Source: ZC4RG25 sp023428365 (GTDB taxonomy: Bacteria; Pseudomonadota; Alphaproteobacteria; Rhizobiales; Hyphomicrobiaceae). Taken from it: 64,000 nt of DNA. Location: contig JBNOAI010000003.1 in the NCBI GenBank assembly GCA_050283925.1, positions 62,001 through 126,000 on the forward strand. Reading direction: 5' to 3'. Under the pieces are notes generated by a model. The model was not told the origin of the DNA, did not search any database, and saw only the letters and a list, made by a program, of their open reading frames with translations. How positions within the stretch are numbered: position 1 is the first letter of the stretch; every line of letters begins with the position of its first letter. Both the position numbers and the translations under genes were made by a program. Positions 49,887-58,927 of this stretch are shown one piece after another.

Positions 49887-50439
49887 AGCGAGCTTTCGTG
49901 ACGGTCTGCTCGGAGAGATACCGAGCCTCAGAGCATTTGCGCGTTCCATCACTGGCAACCCCGATCGCGCCGATGACCTGGTCCAGGAAACTCTGGTCAA
50001 AGCCTGGGCAAACCGTACACGCTATACACATGGCACGAATTTGCGGGCGTGGCTGTTCACGATCCTGCGCAATACATTCTACTCGGAGTTCAGAAAGCTC
50101 ACGAGAGAGGTTGCCGATACCGAGGGGCGCTTTGCCGCAACGTTGGCTCAGCAAGCCTCCCAGCTCGCCCACCTTGATCTCCAGGAGTTCAAGCAGGCGT
50201 TCGCGCAGCTTCCCGAGGATCAGCGCGAAGCCCTGTTCCTCATCGGCGCCTCTGGGTTTTCTTACGAAGAAGCCGCAGCCATTTGCGGATGCGCCGTCGG
50301 CACAATGAAGAGCCGAACCAACCGGGCGCGCCAGAAGCTGGCGAACATGCTCGAGGTACATTCTCCGGACGACTTCGGACCGGATGCCATCGATGCTGCT
50401 GCACTATCGATGCCGCAGCGGCGCGCCGCGCGCGTCTGA
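49876..50439 (+). CDS. ecfG: general stress ECF sigma factor EcfG
   Basis: A 187-residue ECF15-type sigma factor. Region 2 is at about residues 25-75 (DRADDLVQETLVKAWANRT, LRAWLFTILRNTFYSEFRK) and region 4 at about 110-160 (LPEDQREALFLIGASGFSYE, then CAVGTMKSRTNRARQKLA). It directs polymerase to GGAAC/GTT promoters. The ATG at 49876 lies inside nepR; AAGGAAG is upstream. A longer frame to 49795 is only the nepR shadow. Confidence 0.95.
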   Translation: MQTEASFRDGLLGEIPSLRAFARSITGNPDRADDLVQETLVKAWANRTRYTHGTNLRAWLFTILRNTFYSEFRKLTREVADTEGRFAATLAQQASQLAHLDLQEFKQAFAQLPEDQREALFLIGASGFSYEEAAAICGCAVGTMKSRTNRARQKLANMLEVHSPDDFGPDAIDAAALSMPQRRAARV

Positions 50440-50466
50440 TCGAATAACTTCAGATTGTGAGAAAAT

Positions 50467-50498
50467 AAAAGGCGCAAGCTGCCAGCTTGCGCCTTTTT
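50467..50498. terminator. bidirectional intrinsic terminator
   Basis: 13-bp stem AAAAGGCGCAAGC/GCTTGCGCCTTTT with a TGCCA loop and T-tract. It ends ecfG and, in reverse, the holin-like gene. Confidence 0.92.
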
Positions 50499-50502
50499 CA
50501 AT

Positions 50503-51027
50503 TCAGGGTTTTCTCAGTCGTCTGCCGAACAGAAAACTCCCGACAAATACAAGGCTGATGAATTGCAGCGGTGTAAGCTGCTTCAAAAGTTCCTTGGATG
50601 CCGTAACGATCAGCGCTTCGGTTCGATAACCCGCGCCCGAAAGAGTCCCGGCGACACTGTCGAGATCAATACCCATCTTGTCGGGAAAATCGGCGAAAGC
50701 ATTCACGTCCGCGGTCCCAGCGGTTGTGGCCGCCTCTTCGGCGGCGGCAGTCTCAGTCGCCGACGCTGCAGTATGACCGTGCCACGACGCCCATATCAGG
50801 AAGATCACAGCAATTGCCGCATAAGTGCCGGCCACAATGAGTGCCGCCGTGACTGCACCGAAGTGTAATTCGAGCCACCAGAAACCGGCCAACGTCAGGA
50901 ACACGACGGCCATCGCGCCGGCCACGCCTGCGATTATGTAGAGCGATGCGGACCGCGCGGTTTCCTGAATTTCCTCGCGCGCGCTCTCCTTCAGGCTGTC
51001 AACCCAACGATTCAGGAAGCTAGCCAC
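50503..51027 (-). CDS. phage holin superfamily/DUF1469-like membrane protein
   Basis: A 174-residue protein starting with GTG after AAAGGAGA. Two membrane helices lie at about residues 29-51 and 60-82 (SLYIIAGVAGAMAVVFLTLA; AALIVAGTYAAIAVIFLIWA). The polar C-terminal part carries a third weak hydrophobic stretch and ends in FLFGRRLRKP. YqjE/DUF1469-type proteins are typical companions of DUF883 proteins in stress loci, and no phage genes are near. An EcfG-type site lies 131 bp upstream. Confidence 0.8.
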   Translation of the reverse strand: MASFLNRWVDSLKESAREEIQETARSASLYIIAGVAGAMAVVFLTLAGFWWLELHFGAVTAALIVAGTYAAIAVIFLIWASWHGHTAASATETAAAEEAATTAGTADVNAFADFPDKMGIDLDSVAGTLSGAGYRTEALIVTASKELLKQLTPLQFISLVFVGSFLFGRRLRKP

Positions 51028-51157
51028 GATCTCTCCTTTTGGAGTTGTTGGAACTCAATAACTGGGCAGCTGTGCGGAAGAACAAGCTGCGTCCAAATTC
51101 GAAACTATCGGACATTGAGGTTGGAACATAGCGTCCGACCTACCCCTATCCCAAAGC

Positions 51158-51183
51158 AACGTCAGGCAAGGCCTTAGCGTTCC
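51158..51183 (-). promoter_or_regulatory. possible EcfG-type promoter of the holin-like gene
   Basis: On the minus strand: GGAAC (51183-51179), 17 bp, CGTT (51161-51158). It would give a leader of about 120 nt. Confidence 0.5.
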
Positions 51184-51242
51184 ATCGGTCACATCGACCG
51201 ATATGCATCTCGTCCAGCAGACAAGCAAATAGCCTCTCGGCA

Positions 51243-51268
51243 GGAACCTATTGCGGTCAATGAACGTT
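51243..51268 (+). promoter_or_regulatory. EcfG-type promoter of the PRC-barrel gene
   Basis: GGAAC (51243-51247), 17 bp, CGTT (51265-51268), 35 bp upstream of the ATG at 51304. Confidence 0.65.
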
Positions 51269-51303
51269 GACATGGTATACGCCAGCTTCAGAGGAGAATG
51301 ATA

Positions 51304-51828
51304 ATGAGCAATAAAATCATAGCCTTATCTGCAGCCCTTGGCATGCTTGGGGCAACGGCGGTCAGCGCTCAAACGACGAGCCCGCCTACGACCGAGCCGC
51401 AAACGCCGCCAGCGGCGACATCCCCGATGGCACCGTCTACGCAGACCGCTCCGACGTCGGGCGCGTCAGCGAGTACAACGGGCGATCGCTTCCTGTCTCA
51501 GCAGCAGCCGGGACAGCGTCTGGCAACCGATTATATGAAGAAGAGCATCCATGGCGCCAATAACGAGCGCATTGGTGACGTCAACAATCTATTGTTGTCG
51601 GAAGATGGGCAGATCGTTGCTGTTCTCGTCGGTGTCGGTGGCTTCCTCGGTATCGGTGAAAAGACCGTTGCTCTGCCATTGTCGGCCCTGACGCAGGCTC
51701 CTGAGACCAATCAGCTCAGCTCGACGTTTTCTCGTGACGACCTCGAAAAGGCACCCGAATTCGTGACCCGCGCCGAGGCGACGAGGGCCAACCCGCCGCC
51801 GGCCGCACCGGGCAGCACCAACCGATAA
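51304..51828 (+). CDS. exported PRC-barrel domain protein
   Basis: A 174-residue protein. A signal peptide (MSNKIIALSAALGMLGATAV, cleavage after VSA) is followed by a Pro/Thr/Ala-rich linker (about residues 24-60) and a PRC-barrel-like domain (about 75-140; RIGDVNNLLLSEDGQIVAVL, then GVGGFLGIGEKTVALP). The ATG at 51304 is preferred to 51298 because GAGGAG lies 7 bp before it. It probably acts in the periplasm under stress; the role is unknown. Confidence 0.85.
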   Translation: MSNKIIALSAALGMLGATAVSAQTTSPPTTEPQTPPAATSPMAPSTQTAPTSGASASTTGDRFLSQQQPGQRLATDYMKKSIHGANNERIGDVNNLLLSEDGQIVAVLVGVGGFLGIGEKTVALPLSALTQAPETNQLSSTFSRDDLEKAPEFVTRAEATRANPPPAAPGSTNR

Positions 51829-51845
51829 GACCACGTCCAGAAAAC

Positions 51846-51885
51846 GCGCGCCTCGCGACGGAAACGTTGCGGGGCGCGTTTCCAT
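51846..51885 (+). terminator. intrinsic terminator after the PRC-barrel gene
   Basis: A 15-position stem (51846-51860 with 51865-51879, including G-T pairs) closed by a GAAA tetraloop, followed by a weak TTCCATTTG tract. Confidence 0.75.
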
Positions 51886-51979
51886 TTGTATTCCAAAAAT
51901 CATGAGCGTCATTGCGCGCCGAAACTAACCTCTCCCCGTTTGCATTGTAGAGGCATCGAAATATCAGAGGAGCGCAACC

Positions 51980-52468
51980 ATGACGGTCAAAACCATGAAC
52001 GATCTTTTCCTGCACCAGTTGCAGGACATGTACAGCGCCGAGAAACTGATCCTCCAGACATTGCCCACCATGTCGAAAAAAGCCGAGTCGGACGACCTGA
52101 AAGAAGCCCTCGACAAGCATCTCGGCGAAACCAAAAATCATGTTCAACGACTGGAGAAAGTCTTCAAGGCGATCGGGCAGAAACCCAAAGGCGTGAAGTG
52201 CCAAGCCATCGAAGGCATCATTGGCGAAGCCAAGGAGCAGCTGAGCGATATCGAGGATGAGGCTGTCTGCGATGCGGCCGTAATTGCTTCGGCGCAGGCC
52301 GTCGAGCACTACGAAATCACACGCTACGGGACGCTTCTCGCCTGGGCAAAAGAACTAGGCCACACCGACGCCATCGAGCTTCTCAAAGAGACACTCGATG
52401 AGGAGAAGCACGCAGACAAGGTGCTGACAAAAGTTGCAGAGCAGAAGGTCAATAAGGCCGCTGCATAG
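51980..52468 (+). CDS. DUF892 ferritin-like protein (YciE/YciF family)
   Basis: A 162-residue four-helix protein. MNDLFLHQLQDMYSAEKLIL, HLGETKNHVQRLEKVF and AVEHYEITRYGTLLAWAKEL, with EEKHADKVL, give the Glu/His ligands expected of a ferritin-like di-iron site. YciF-type proteins are induced by osmotic and general stress. AGAGGAG precedes the ATG. No EcfG site was found in its 150-bp upstream region. Confidence 0.92.
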   Translation: MTVKTMNDLFLHQLQDMYSAEKLILQTLPTMSKKAESDDLKEALDKHLGETKNHVQRLEKVFKAIGQKPKGVKCQAIEGIIGEAKEQLSDIEDEAVCDAAVIASAQAVEHYEITRYGTLLAWAKELGHTDAIELLKETLDEEKHADKVLTKVAEQKVNKAAA

Positions 52469-52482
52469 GCCTGCACAGGAAT

Positions 52483-52514
52483 GTTTCAGCGCGAGCAATG
52501 GCCCGCGCTGAAAC
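52483..52514. terminator. hairpin between convergent genes
   Basis: Perfect 11-bp stem GTTTCAGCGCG/CGCGCTGAAAC with a 10-nt loop, between the DUF892 gene and the membrane fusion protein gene. Confidence 0.65.
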
Positions 52515-52524
52515 CAGAGCTAAA

Positions 52525-53628
52525 TCAGTTCACCGAGCCGGCAGGAGCCGTGGACGACGTCACATCGGCACGAAAAAACACATCGGCCCGCATGCCTGCG
52601 AGCAATGGCGGGCGACCATCCAGATCGATCATAACTTCAAGGATGTCGACGTCGGTCGGCTTACGCGGGCCGCGGCTCGGAAGACGCGGCGGTCCGACGT
52701 ACTCGGCAACACTCGCGACACGACCCTCGAAATCACGGCCACTGAACGCATCCGAGCGGACGATAACACGCTGCCCGACGCGAATTTTTCCAACGTCCCG
52801 CTCCTCGACTTCGGCCCGGACGCGAAGCGCTGACACATCGCCCAGCGTCACTGCAGCCAACTCCGGTGAGGGCGCAAGCATCTCGCCGCTTTTCACGTTT
52901 GCTTGCAGGACTGTCCCGTTCGACGGTGCCCGAATTCGCGTCCGCTCGAAAGCGAGTTCGGCAAGCGACAAGTCGGCACGCGCCGCCGTCAGCCCAGCCT
53001 CGAGCCTAGTCGGCAACGGCATACCGGACCGTGCGGCGACGGTGCGATAAGCTTCACGCTCCTGATCGAGCTTCTCGGTTGCCACGACCAGCGCCGAACG
53101 AGCACGTGCAACGTCATCTGCGCTCGCGGCATTGCGATTTTGCGCACTACGCAGACGATCAACATCGACGCGAGCGGCATGAAGGCTCCGCTCCGCGTTG
53201 GACAGGACATCCTCCGCAGCACGGCGATCCTGCGCAGCGCCACCAACGGTTTCCGCATCCCGCTCCCGCCGGCGGACGGCGACTTCCGCCTCGGCAGCAA
53301 TCAAGCGCGTCCGCGCTTCCTCGTCATCGAGCTTGACCAGAAGATCTCCGGCCTGCACGCGATCGCCGACGCTCGCGACGACATCGACGACGCGGCCAGG
53401 AACTTGCGAGCCGATACGAACCTCGCCACCGCGAGGCTCAATCCGTCCCGGGGCTGAAGCGATCCAATTCGATTTGGGCTGTGCCGGTTGGGCCTTTGCT
53501 GTTTCGACGATGGAGCTCTTCTGATCACGCTTACGCGCTTCAGACCATTCGCTCACGCCGTAGCCAAGACCAGCGGCCAATGCCAGTGCGATAACCAGCG
53601 TCGTTACGGTCGAATCTATCCTAGGCAT
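52525..53628 (-). CDS. HlyD/DevB-family membrane fusion protein
   Basis: A 367-residue periplasmic adaptor. An N-terminal membrane helix (VTTLVIALALAAGLGYG) is followed by a lipoyl/barrel-sandwich half (GRVVDVVASVGDRVQAGDLL), a coiled-coil hairpin (about residues 105-220) and the second half (RAPSNGTVLQANVKSGEM). It links an inner-membrane ABC exporter to an outer-membrane channel. It is the last gene of a three-gene unit and overlaps the ATPase gene by 8 bp. Confidence 0.92.
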   Translation of the reverse strand: MPRIDSTVTTLVIALALAAGLGYGVSEWSEARKRDQKSSIVETAKAQPAQPKSNWIASAPGRIEPRGGEVRIGSQVPGRVVDVVASVGDRVQAGDLLVKLDDEEARTRLIAAEAEVAVRRRERDAETVGGAAQDRRAAEDVLSNAERSLHAARVDVDRLRSAQNRNAASADDVARARSALVVATEKLDQEREAYRTVAARSGMPLPTRLEAGLTAARADLSLAELAFERTRIRAPSNGTVLQANVKSGEMLAPSPELAAVTLGDVSALRVRAEVEERDVGKIRVGQRVIVRSDAFSGRDFEGRVASVAEYVGPPRLPSRGPRKPTDVDILEVMIDLDGRPPLLAGMRADVFFRADVTSSTAPAGSVN

Positions 53629-54373
53629 TGGCCTTCCGTTTCCTGGTAATGTCGTATTTCTTTACGTTCTTGCTGGCTTCCGGACGACGATCCTCGCCAA
53701 CGATACGACCATCCTCAATGCGCACGATGCGATCAGCGAATGCGTGGGTGCGCGGATCGTGCGTGACGGCGAGCACCGCATGATTATTTTCCCTGGCGAT
53801 CTGCGCCAGCAGCGCCATCACGGCGTGTCCGTTTTCGCTATCGAGAGCTGCTGTGGGCTCGTCGGCGAGAATGACGGAGGGAGATCCCGCTAGGGCTCGC
53901 GCAACGGCGACGCGCTGCTGCTCGCCACCGCTCATGTTGCGCGGATAACTCCGGAATTTGTGCGCCAAACCAACAGCAGTCAGCGCCGCTTCAGCCTTGG
54001 CCACCGTGTCGCTGTACTTCATGCCCCTGACGTCGAGCGCGAGGCGCACGTTTTCCATCGCCGTAAGCGTTGGAAACAGGTTGTAGGACTGGAAGATGAA
54101 CCCGATGTGCCGGCGACGCAGGTCCGCCAACTTCTCCGCATCGAGGCCCTGGATTGTCTCGCCGCAGATCCGCACGGTTCCGGAGGTCGGCGTGAGAATG
54201 CAGCCCAGTATCGACAGCAACGTCGTTTTGCCGCTGCCCGACGGCCCCATCAACAACGTCAGCTCGCCGGTCGACAGCGATAGGTCCACGCTCTTCAGCG
54301 CACGGACCTTCCCGGCGCCATGTCCCAGCTCCTTGACGATATTGACGGCTTCAAGAACGACGGATTGACTCAT
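53621..54373 (-). CDS. ABC exporter ATP-binding protein (DevA/LolD type)
   Basis: A 250-residue ATPase. LLMGPSGSGKTTLLS is the Walker A region near residue 40; MSGGEQQRVAVARAL is the signature near 145; VILADEPTAALD is Walker B. The ATG at 54373 overlaps the permease stop (ATGA). It powers the DevC-like permease. Confidence 0.93.
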   Translation of the reverse strand: MSQSVVLEAVNIVKELGHGAGKVRALKSVDLSLSTGELTLLMGPSGSGKTTLLSILGCILTPTSGTVRICGETIQGLDAEKLADLRRRHIGFIFQSYNLFPTLTAMENVRLALDVRGMKYSDTVAKAEAALTAVGLAHKFRSYPRNMSGGEQQRVAVARALAGSPSVILADEPTAALDSENGHAVMALLAQIARENNHAVLAVTHDPRTHAFADRIVRIEDGRIVGEDRRPEASKNVKKYDITRKRKANA

Positions 54374-55500
54374 CGACTGAACACCATGGCTGGATCGATC
54401 TTCGTAACTTTCATGATCGCCGACACGGCCGAGATCGCGCACATGAACAGCGTCAGCAGGAACAGAGCAACGGCAAGGCCCGGCGTCATGACAATGGGCA
54501 AGGCCGTATGCGTGCTCAGCACCACGACCGTCATCGCAATGATCATCCCAAGCGTATAGCCGATCACGGCACTGAGACCCGCTTGAGCCAGAATGACCTT
54601 ATGAATATAGCCGGATGATGAACCGAGCGCGCGTAATGTCGCGAATTCGTTCAAATGATCCTTGGTGCTCGAATAAAGCGTTTGAGCGACGATAACCGTA
54701 CCGACCAGCAAGCCAAGAATTGCACCTCCGATCAACGCCACGCCGGCGCCCGTCGAAAATAGCCATTGATCAAGACTGCGATCGCGGAATTCGGCTTTCG
54801 TCAGAACTTCCGTACCGGGCAAGCGCGACAGCAGATCTTTTCTAACGGCCTCGACGTCCGCTCCAGGCGTCGTCTGCACGAGGAAGAAGGTCGTGTTCTC
54901 GCCCGGCACGCCGAGCAGGCTCCGCGCCCTGTTCAGGGTCGTGAAAACATACGGAGCCATGGTGAACGAGCGAATACCGTCGGTAATTGCGCGCACGCGC
55001 ACGCGGCCCGTCTCTATTTGCGCCGTGTCGCCCATGCCTTTGATGCCGAGATCAGCCAGATAGCTGCGATCGACGGCAATCGCATCGGGTGCCATGAGAG
55101 CACTGGCAGTTCCCTCCACCAAATCCCAGGGCTGAAGGCCGCCATCCTCGATGTCCGTTCCGACGATAACCGACGTCGTGCTGCCACCGCCGGGTTTGCG
55201 CCATTCCGCGAACGAAACCACCAGCGGAACCACCTTGCTCACTCCGGGCGTTGCCAAAGCCGCATGTCGTTCACGTGGTGTCAGCAGGATGCCACCTTCC
55301 TCGAAGCTTTTGGCTCCGTAGGCCGTGATCCAAAGCTGGCCGTGCGAATGCTCGATCATCCCGATGATCATCTTACGAGCACCGAGATAGAGCCCGAGCT
55401 GAACGGCGACGAGAACAATCGAAAAAAGAATGCCCACCAATGTCACGATCAAGCGAATGCGATCGTGAAACAGGTTACGAATGGCCAGCGTCAGTATCAT
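54370..55500 (-). CDS. ABC exporter permease (DevC/FtsX-like)
   Basis: A 376-residue permease: one helix near the N-terminus (LIVTLVGILFSIVLVAVQLG), a large periplasmic domain (about residues 45-255) and three C-terminal helices (ALIGGAILGLLVGTVIVAQ onward) of the FtsX type. The set DevC-DevA-DevB resembles exporters of glycolipids or hydrophobic compounds. No TolC-like gene is nearby. The cargo is unknown. Confidence 0.9.
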   Translation of the reverse strand: MILTLAIRNLFHDRIRLIVTLVGILFSIVLVAVQLGLYLGARKMIIGMIEHSHGQLWITAYGAKSFEEGGILLTPRERHAALATPGVSKVVPLVVSFAEWRKPGGGSTTSVIVGTDIEDGGLQPWDLVEGTASALMAPDAIAVDRSYLADLGIKGMGDTAQIETGRVRVRAITDGIRSFTMAPYVFTTLNRARSLLGVPGENTTFFLVQTTPGADVEAVRKDLLSRLPGTEVLTKAEFRDRSLDQWLFSTGAGVALIGGAILGLLVGTVIVAQTLYSSTKDHLNEFATLRALGSSSGYIHKVILAQAGLSAVIGYTLGMIIAMTVVVLSTHTALPIVMTPGLAVALFLLTLFMCAISAVSAIMKVTKIDPAMVFSR

Positions 55501-55886
55501 CAGAGATTCACTTTTTTATTGATGACGATATTCCAGAGTCTGATCGCTATCTGATTTCTAGCAATTCAGTCGTGCCGCAGGTAACAACGGCCATCCATCA
55601 ATTCGCCGCTCATCGATATTTGCCTGCAGCCAATTCTCAGACCACCGACGCGGCCAGTATATAGGAGGTCCGCCTCGACAGCGCCACTCCTCAGCGTCAC
55701 AGCAGTTAAGCAACTGACCAGTCCGTTGCTGCCTGGGAGCGTAAATGGGCGCACGAATTCGGCATTCCGAGGGCGAAAATCTGGAAGATCGACCCGCTTT
55801 TGCCCAACTGAAACTGTAGATATTTGCTCAGACAGCAACGAATGCGAGATGACGTCTCTCTTCTTTCTGAAAATGGGAATGTGGCA
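55501..55886. other. 386-bp intergenic region
   Basis: Divergent space between the DevC-like gene (minus) and the DUF2147 gene (plus). Only short frames without ribosome sites are present. No repeat or EcfG-type site was seen. Confidence 0.5.
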
Positions 55887-56429
55887 ATGCGCGCCAAACT
55901 AGCAACTTATTGGACATTAGGCCTTTTTTCTTTCTTAACGGTATTGCCGGGCGGTGCTTCAGCTCAGACCCAGCAGCCGGGCAAAGGCGCGCCTGCGGCA
56001 AAAGCAGCGCCGCTGCCCGCTGCTCCCGTCACGCCCACCGCCGGCATCTGGGTTGACGATACCGGCCAGGGCGCGATCGAAATCCTTCCCTGCGGCGATC
56101 TGCTTTGCGGCCGCATCGTCTGGCTGAAGGATCCCAATGCCAAGGATGGTCGTCCGCAAACGGACGTTCTCAATCCCAATGCCGGTCAGCGGCAGCGGCC
56201 GATCTGCGGCCTGCAAGTGATCGGCAATCTCAAGCAGCAATCCAACGGGTCTTGGGACAACGGGTGGATCTACGACCCGAAAGAGGGCAAGTCTTACGAC
56301 GTCGCCATCAGCCTCAGGGCCCCCGACAAGCTGCAAGTCACGGGCTATTTGGGTGTGAAGTTCTTGAGCGAGACCTTTACCTGGACACGGGCGCCAGCTG
56401 AACTTCAGCGCTGCGCCGTCGCCAACTGA
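55887..56429 (+). CDS. exported DUF2147 domain protein
   Basis: A 180-residue protein. The signal peptide is MRAKLATYWTLGLFSFLTVL with cleavage after GASA. A Pro/Ala linker leads to the DUF2147 domain (GIWVDDTGQGAIEILPCGDL, CGRIVWLKDPNAKDG, GYLGVKFLSETFTWTR). Cysteines in LPCGDLLCG and the late QRC may pair in the periplasm. The family lacks a known activity. The ATG at 55887 opens the signal; a GTG at 55881 is close by. Confidence 0.88.
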   Translation: MRAKLATYWTLGLFSFLTVLPGGASAQTQQPGKGAPAAKAAPLPAAPVTPTAGIWVDDTGQGAIEILPCGDLLCGRIVWLKDPNAKDGRPQTDVLNPNAGQRQRPICGLQVIGNLKQQSNGSWDNGWIYDPKEGKSYDVAISLRAPDKLQVTGYLGVKFLSETFTWTRAPAELQRCAVAN

Positions 56430-56440
56430 CGACGGCGCAG
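56411..56440. terminator. hairpin across the DUF2147 stop codon
   Basis: Perfect 11-bp stem CTGCGCCGTCG/CGACGGCGCAG with an 8-nt loop holding the stop region. It separates two convergent genes; no T-tract. Confidence 0.6.
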
Positions 56441-56456
56441 GCTGTCTCAAGGCCAA

Positions 56457-57338
56457 TCAGGCGACGCGACGACCCGTTGCGCCGCTCTGCTGGACGGCGG
56501 CGTCGCCGTCCTCGTTGGCGACTTCGCGACGGTCGCTCTTCCGGTCGAGCCAGGACGTGAACGCAACGGTGCGATCCACGACCAGGTCGCGCTGCCGGTC
56601 AACCGTGACGATGTGATAGCAATCGTCCATCACGACCATATCAACGAGACCGCCAAGCTTGCTCTGCAGATACAGCGAGTTCTTGAGGCTGGCGCGATCG
56701 TCTTCGCGGGGATGCATGATCAGCGCGGGCTGACGAATGCTCGGCAGCTCGCGCTTGACGATATCGACCAGCCAACGCAGCTCCAGCATCGTGCCGCCGG
56801 GCGTCTGGAAAACGCCGGCCTGCGAGCTATCGCCCGAATGCAGGGCCTCGACGACCATCTTGCGAAGCCGCTTGTCCTTGATGCCGTGCGGCGCACGCTC
56901 GACGAACGGAATGCGATTGGCAACCGACTTCTGGAAGCACAGCCGGAACAGGCTTGCGTACCAGGGGATCGACCAGCCATCGAGCCAGAGTGTCGGCGCG
57001 TAAAGGGCCAGGCCATGAACGTCGTTCGGACGATTGGCCGCCAAATGCAGCGATAGGATCGCGCCGGCCGACAAACCGCCCACGATGACGCGGTCGCAGC
57101 TCTTGCGCAGTTCATCCAGCGCAGCTTCAACCGACCAGTACCAATCCTGCCAGCGAGATTGCTTCAGCTCTTCTTCGGTGCCGCAGTGGTTGGCAAGCTG
57201 CGGGACATGCACCGTGTAACCGGCACGCGCCATGCCGAGCGCGACATAACGCATCTCGATCGGAGTCCCGCCCAGACCGTGGATCAACAAGACCCCGGTA
57301 CGCCCCCCCTCGAATTTATAGCTCCGATCTACGCTCAT
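56457..57338 (-). CDS. alpha/beta hydrolase, carboxylesterase/S33-like
   Basis: A 293-residue hydrolase. VLLIHGLGGTPIEM supplies the oxyanion hole, VGGLSAGAIL the nucleophile (about Ser95), HPREDDRASL the acid and DDCYHIVTVD the His. It resembles carboxylesterases and monoacylglycerol lipases of the Est30 kind, in which an HGLGGT motif is typical. No signal peptide. The substrate is unknown. Confidence 0.88.
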   Translation of the reverse strand: MSVDRSYKFEGGRTGVLLIHGLGGTPIEMRYVALGMARAGYTVHVPQLANHCGTEEELKQSRWQDWYWSVEAALDELRKSCDRVIVGGLSAGAILSLHLAANRPNDVHGLALYAPTLWLDGWSIPWYASLFRLCFQKSVANRIPFVERAPHGIKDKRLRKMVVEALHSGDSSQAGVFQTPGGTMLELRWLVDIVKRELPSIRQPALIMHPREDDRASLKNSLYLQSKLGGLVDMVVMDDCYHIVTVDRQRDLVVDRTVAFTSWLDRKSDRREVANEDGDAAVQQSGATGRRVA

Positions 57339-57487
57339 TGTACCTTTTCTCTATTGTTTCTCTGTCGTTCCGTATCACACCCCATTCCCAATACTCTGCA
57401 CGGCATATGGCCGCCCCGGGCGTTATGACCTCCCAGGGCAGGCCGTTTCAGAGTTTTGGGATGGGCTCGACTGACGATGGGCCGGCG

Positions 57488-58927
57488 TTACTTATGTGCC
57501 CCCGCTTGATGAAGGAGCCGATCGATGAGGCCGAGACCGAGATCAATCTCCTCTTTGGTGATATTGACCGAAGGCGCGAATACGACGGTATTCTTGTAGT
57601 AGCCGCCGACATCGAGAACGATGCCATAACGGCGTCCCTCATATTCGATGCCACCATTGAAACCAGCCTGATTCAACTGATTGGCCAGTTTCGTATTTGG
57701 TGTAATTCCGTCGGCCTCACAAAGCTCCATTCTCAGGGCCAGACCCATACCATCGACGTTACCAATTGCTTTCGGATAACGGCTCTGGAGATCCTTCAGC
57801 CCGGCAAGGAAGTAAGCTCCTGTATCGCGCGTGATGGCCTCGTAATCCGTGTCCTCCATCATCTTAACGTTCTCGAGCGCGACTGCCGTTCCCATCGGAT
57901 TCGACGAATACGTGGAATGGGTCATACCCGCGGACCAGATCTGCGGATTAATCAATTCCTCGCGCGCCCACAGCCCCGAAAGCGGATTGAGGCCGTTTGT
58001 CAGCGATTTACCGAACACGATGACGTCCGGCTTCACATTGAAGTTCTCCATCGCCCAGAACTTGCCGGCGCGATAGAAGCCCATCTGAACTTCGTCATCG
58101 ACCAGCAGGATCTTGCGCGCCTCGAGAACTCCCTTGAGCTTCTCGAAATATCCCGGGGGCGGAATGATATAACCACCGGTCCCCTGAATAGGCTCCGCGA
58201 AAAAGGCCGCGAATTCGCTTTCACCCGACTTGGAATCCCATACGCCGTGATATTCGCTGTCGAACAGACGTGCGAATTGATCAACACAGTAGAGACCGCA
58301 GTCGTCGCGCTTTTTGCCGTAAGGGCAGCGGAAACAATAGGGGAATGGGACAAAATGCGCCCGATCGCCGAAGTGACCGAATTTCTTGCGATAGCGATAC
58401 GAGGACGTTATCGCCGTGGTTCCGAGCGTACGGCCATGATAGCCGCCCTCGAACGCGAACATGCGCGATTTGCCGCCGGAAAAGTTTCTGACGAGCTTCA
58501 ATGCGTCTTCGTTAGCCTGCGCACCACCGACATTGAGGTGAACGCGGCCGCGCTCGCCCCAGGTCTTTTCGATACGCTGTGCGAGCCTGGTCGCAAGCTC
58601 GATCTTCTCGCGGTGAAGGAATTTGCTTGAAACCTGCGGCAGCGTGTCGAGCTGCCGGCGGGCGGCATCACTCAACCGCTCATTGGCGTAGCCAAAATTC
58701 ACGGCCGAGTGCCACATCTGCATGTCGAGGAACGGCATCCCCTCGGCATCGAACAGAAATGAGCCTTCACACCGATGAAAAATCTTCGGTGTTTCCATGT
58801 AGTGCACAGTATCGCCCCACGAGCAGTACCGCGCCTCGTACTCCATGAGTTCAGCATCGCTGAGCTCACTGAGGTCGTTGCGCGCGGACGTGGGCTGGCT
58901 AGAAACGCGGGTCTTCGCGTCAAGCAT
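57488..58927 (-). CDS. class III PLP-dependent aminotransferase
   Basis: A 479-residue fold-type I aminotransferase. The PLP lysine is Lys307 in VIVFGKSLTNGLNPLSG; AFEGGYHGRTLGTTA and ILLVDDEVQMGF are standard. A four-cysteine segment (YCFRCPYGKKRDDCGLYC, about residues 197-214) may bind a metal; similar inserts occur in several class III enzymes. Its first 8 bp overlap the HAD phosphatase gene, implying one operon. The amino donor and acceptor are unknown. Confidence 0.9.
   Translation of the reverse strand: MLDAKTRVSSQPTSARNDLSELSDAELMEYEARYCSWGDTVHYMETPKIFHRCEGSFLFDAEGMPFLDMQMWHSAVNFGYANERLSDAARRQLDTLPQVSSKFLHREKIELATRLAQRIEKTWGERGRVHLNVGGAQANEDALKLVRNFSGGKSRMFAFEGGYHGRTLGTTAITSSYRYRKKFGHFGDRAHFVPFPYCFRCPYGKKRDDCGLYCVDQFARLFDSEYHGVWDSKSGESEFAAFFAEPIQGTGGYIIPPPGYFEKLKGVLEARKILLVDDEVQMGFYRAGKFWAMENFNVKPDVIVFGKSLTNGLNPLSGLWAREELINPQIWSAGMTHSTYSSNPMGTAVALENVKMMEDTDYEAITRDTGAYFLAGLKDLQSRYPKAIGNVDGMGLALRMELCEADGITPNTKLANQLNQAGFNGGIEYEGRRYGIVLDVGGYYKNTVVFAPSVNITKEEIDLGLGLIDRLLHQAGAHK

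Noticed and set aside
50503..51027. Prophage remnant, from the holin-like protein
   Set aside because: No other phage gene is nearby; this protein type commonly accompanies stress-related membrane proteins.
51303..51538. Arg/Pro-rich frame inside the PRC-barrel gene
   Set aside because: Composition is an out-of-frame echo of the Pro/Thr/Ala linker.
57338..58630. 430-codon plus frame across the aminotransferase
   Set aside because: Shadow of the class III aminotransferase, whose PLP motif is intact on the other strand.
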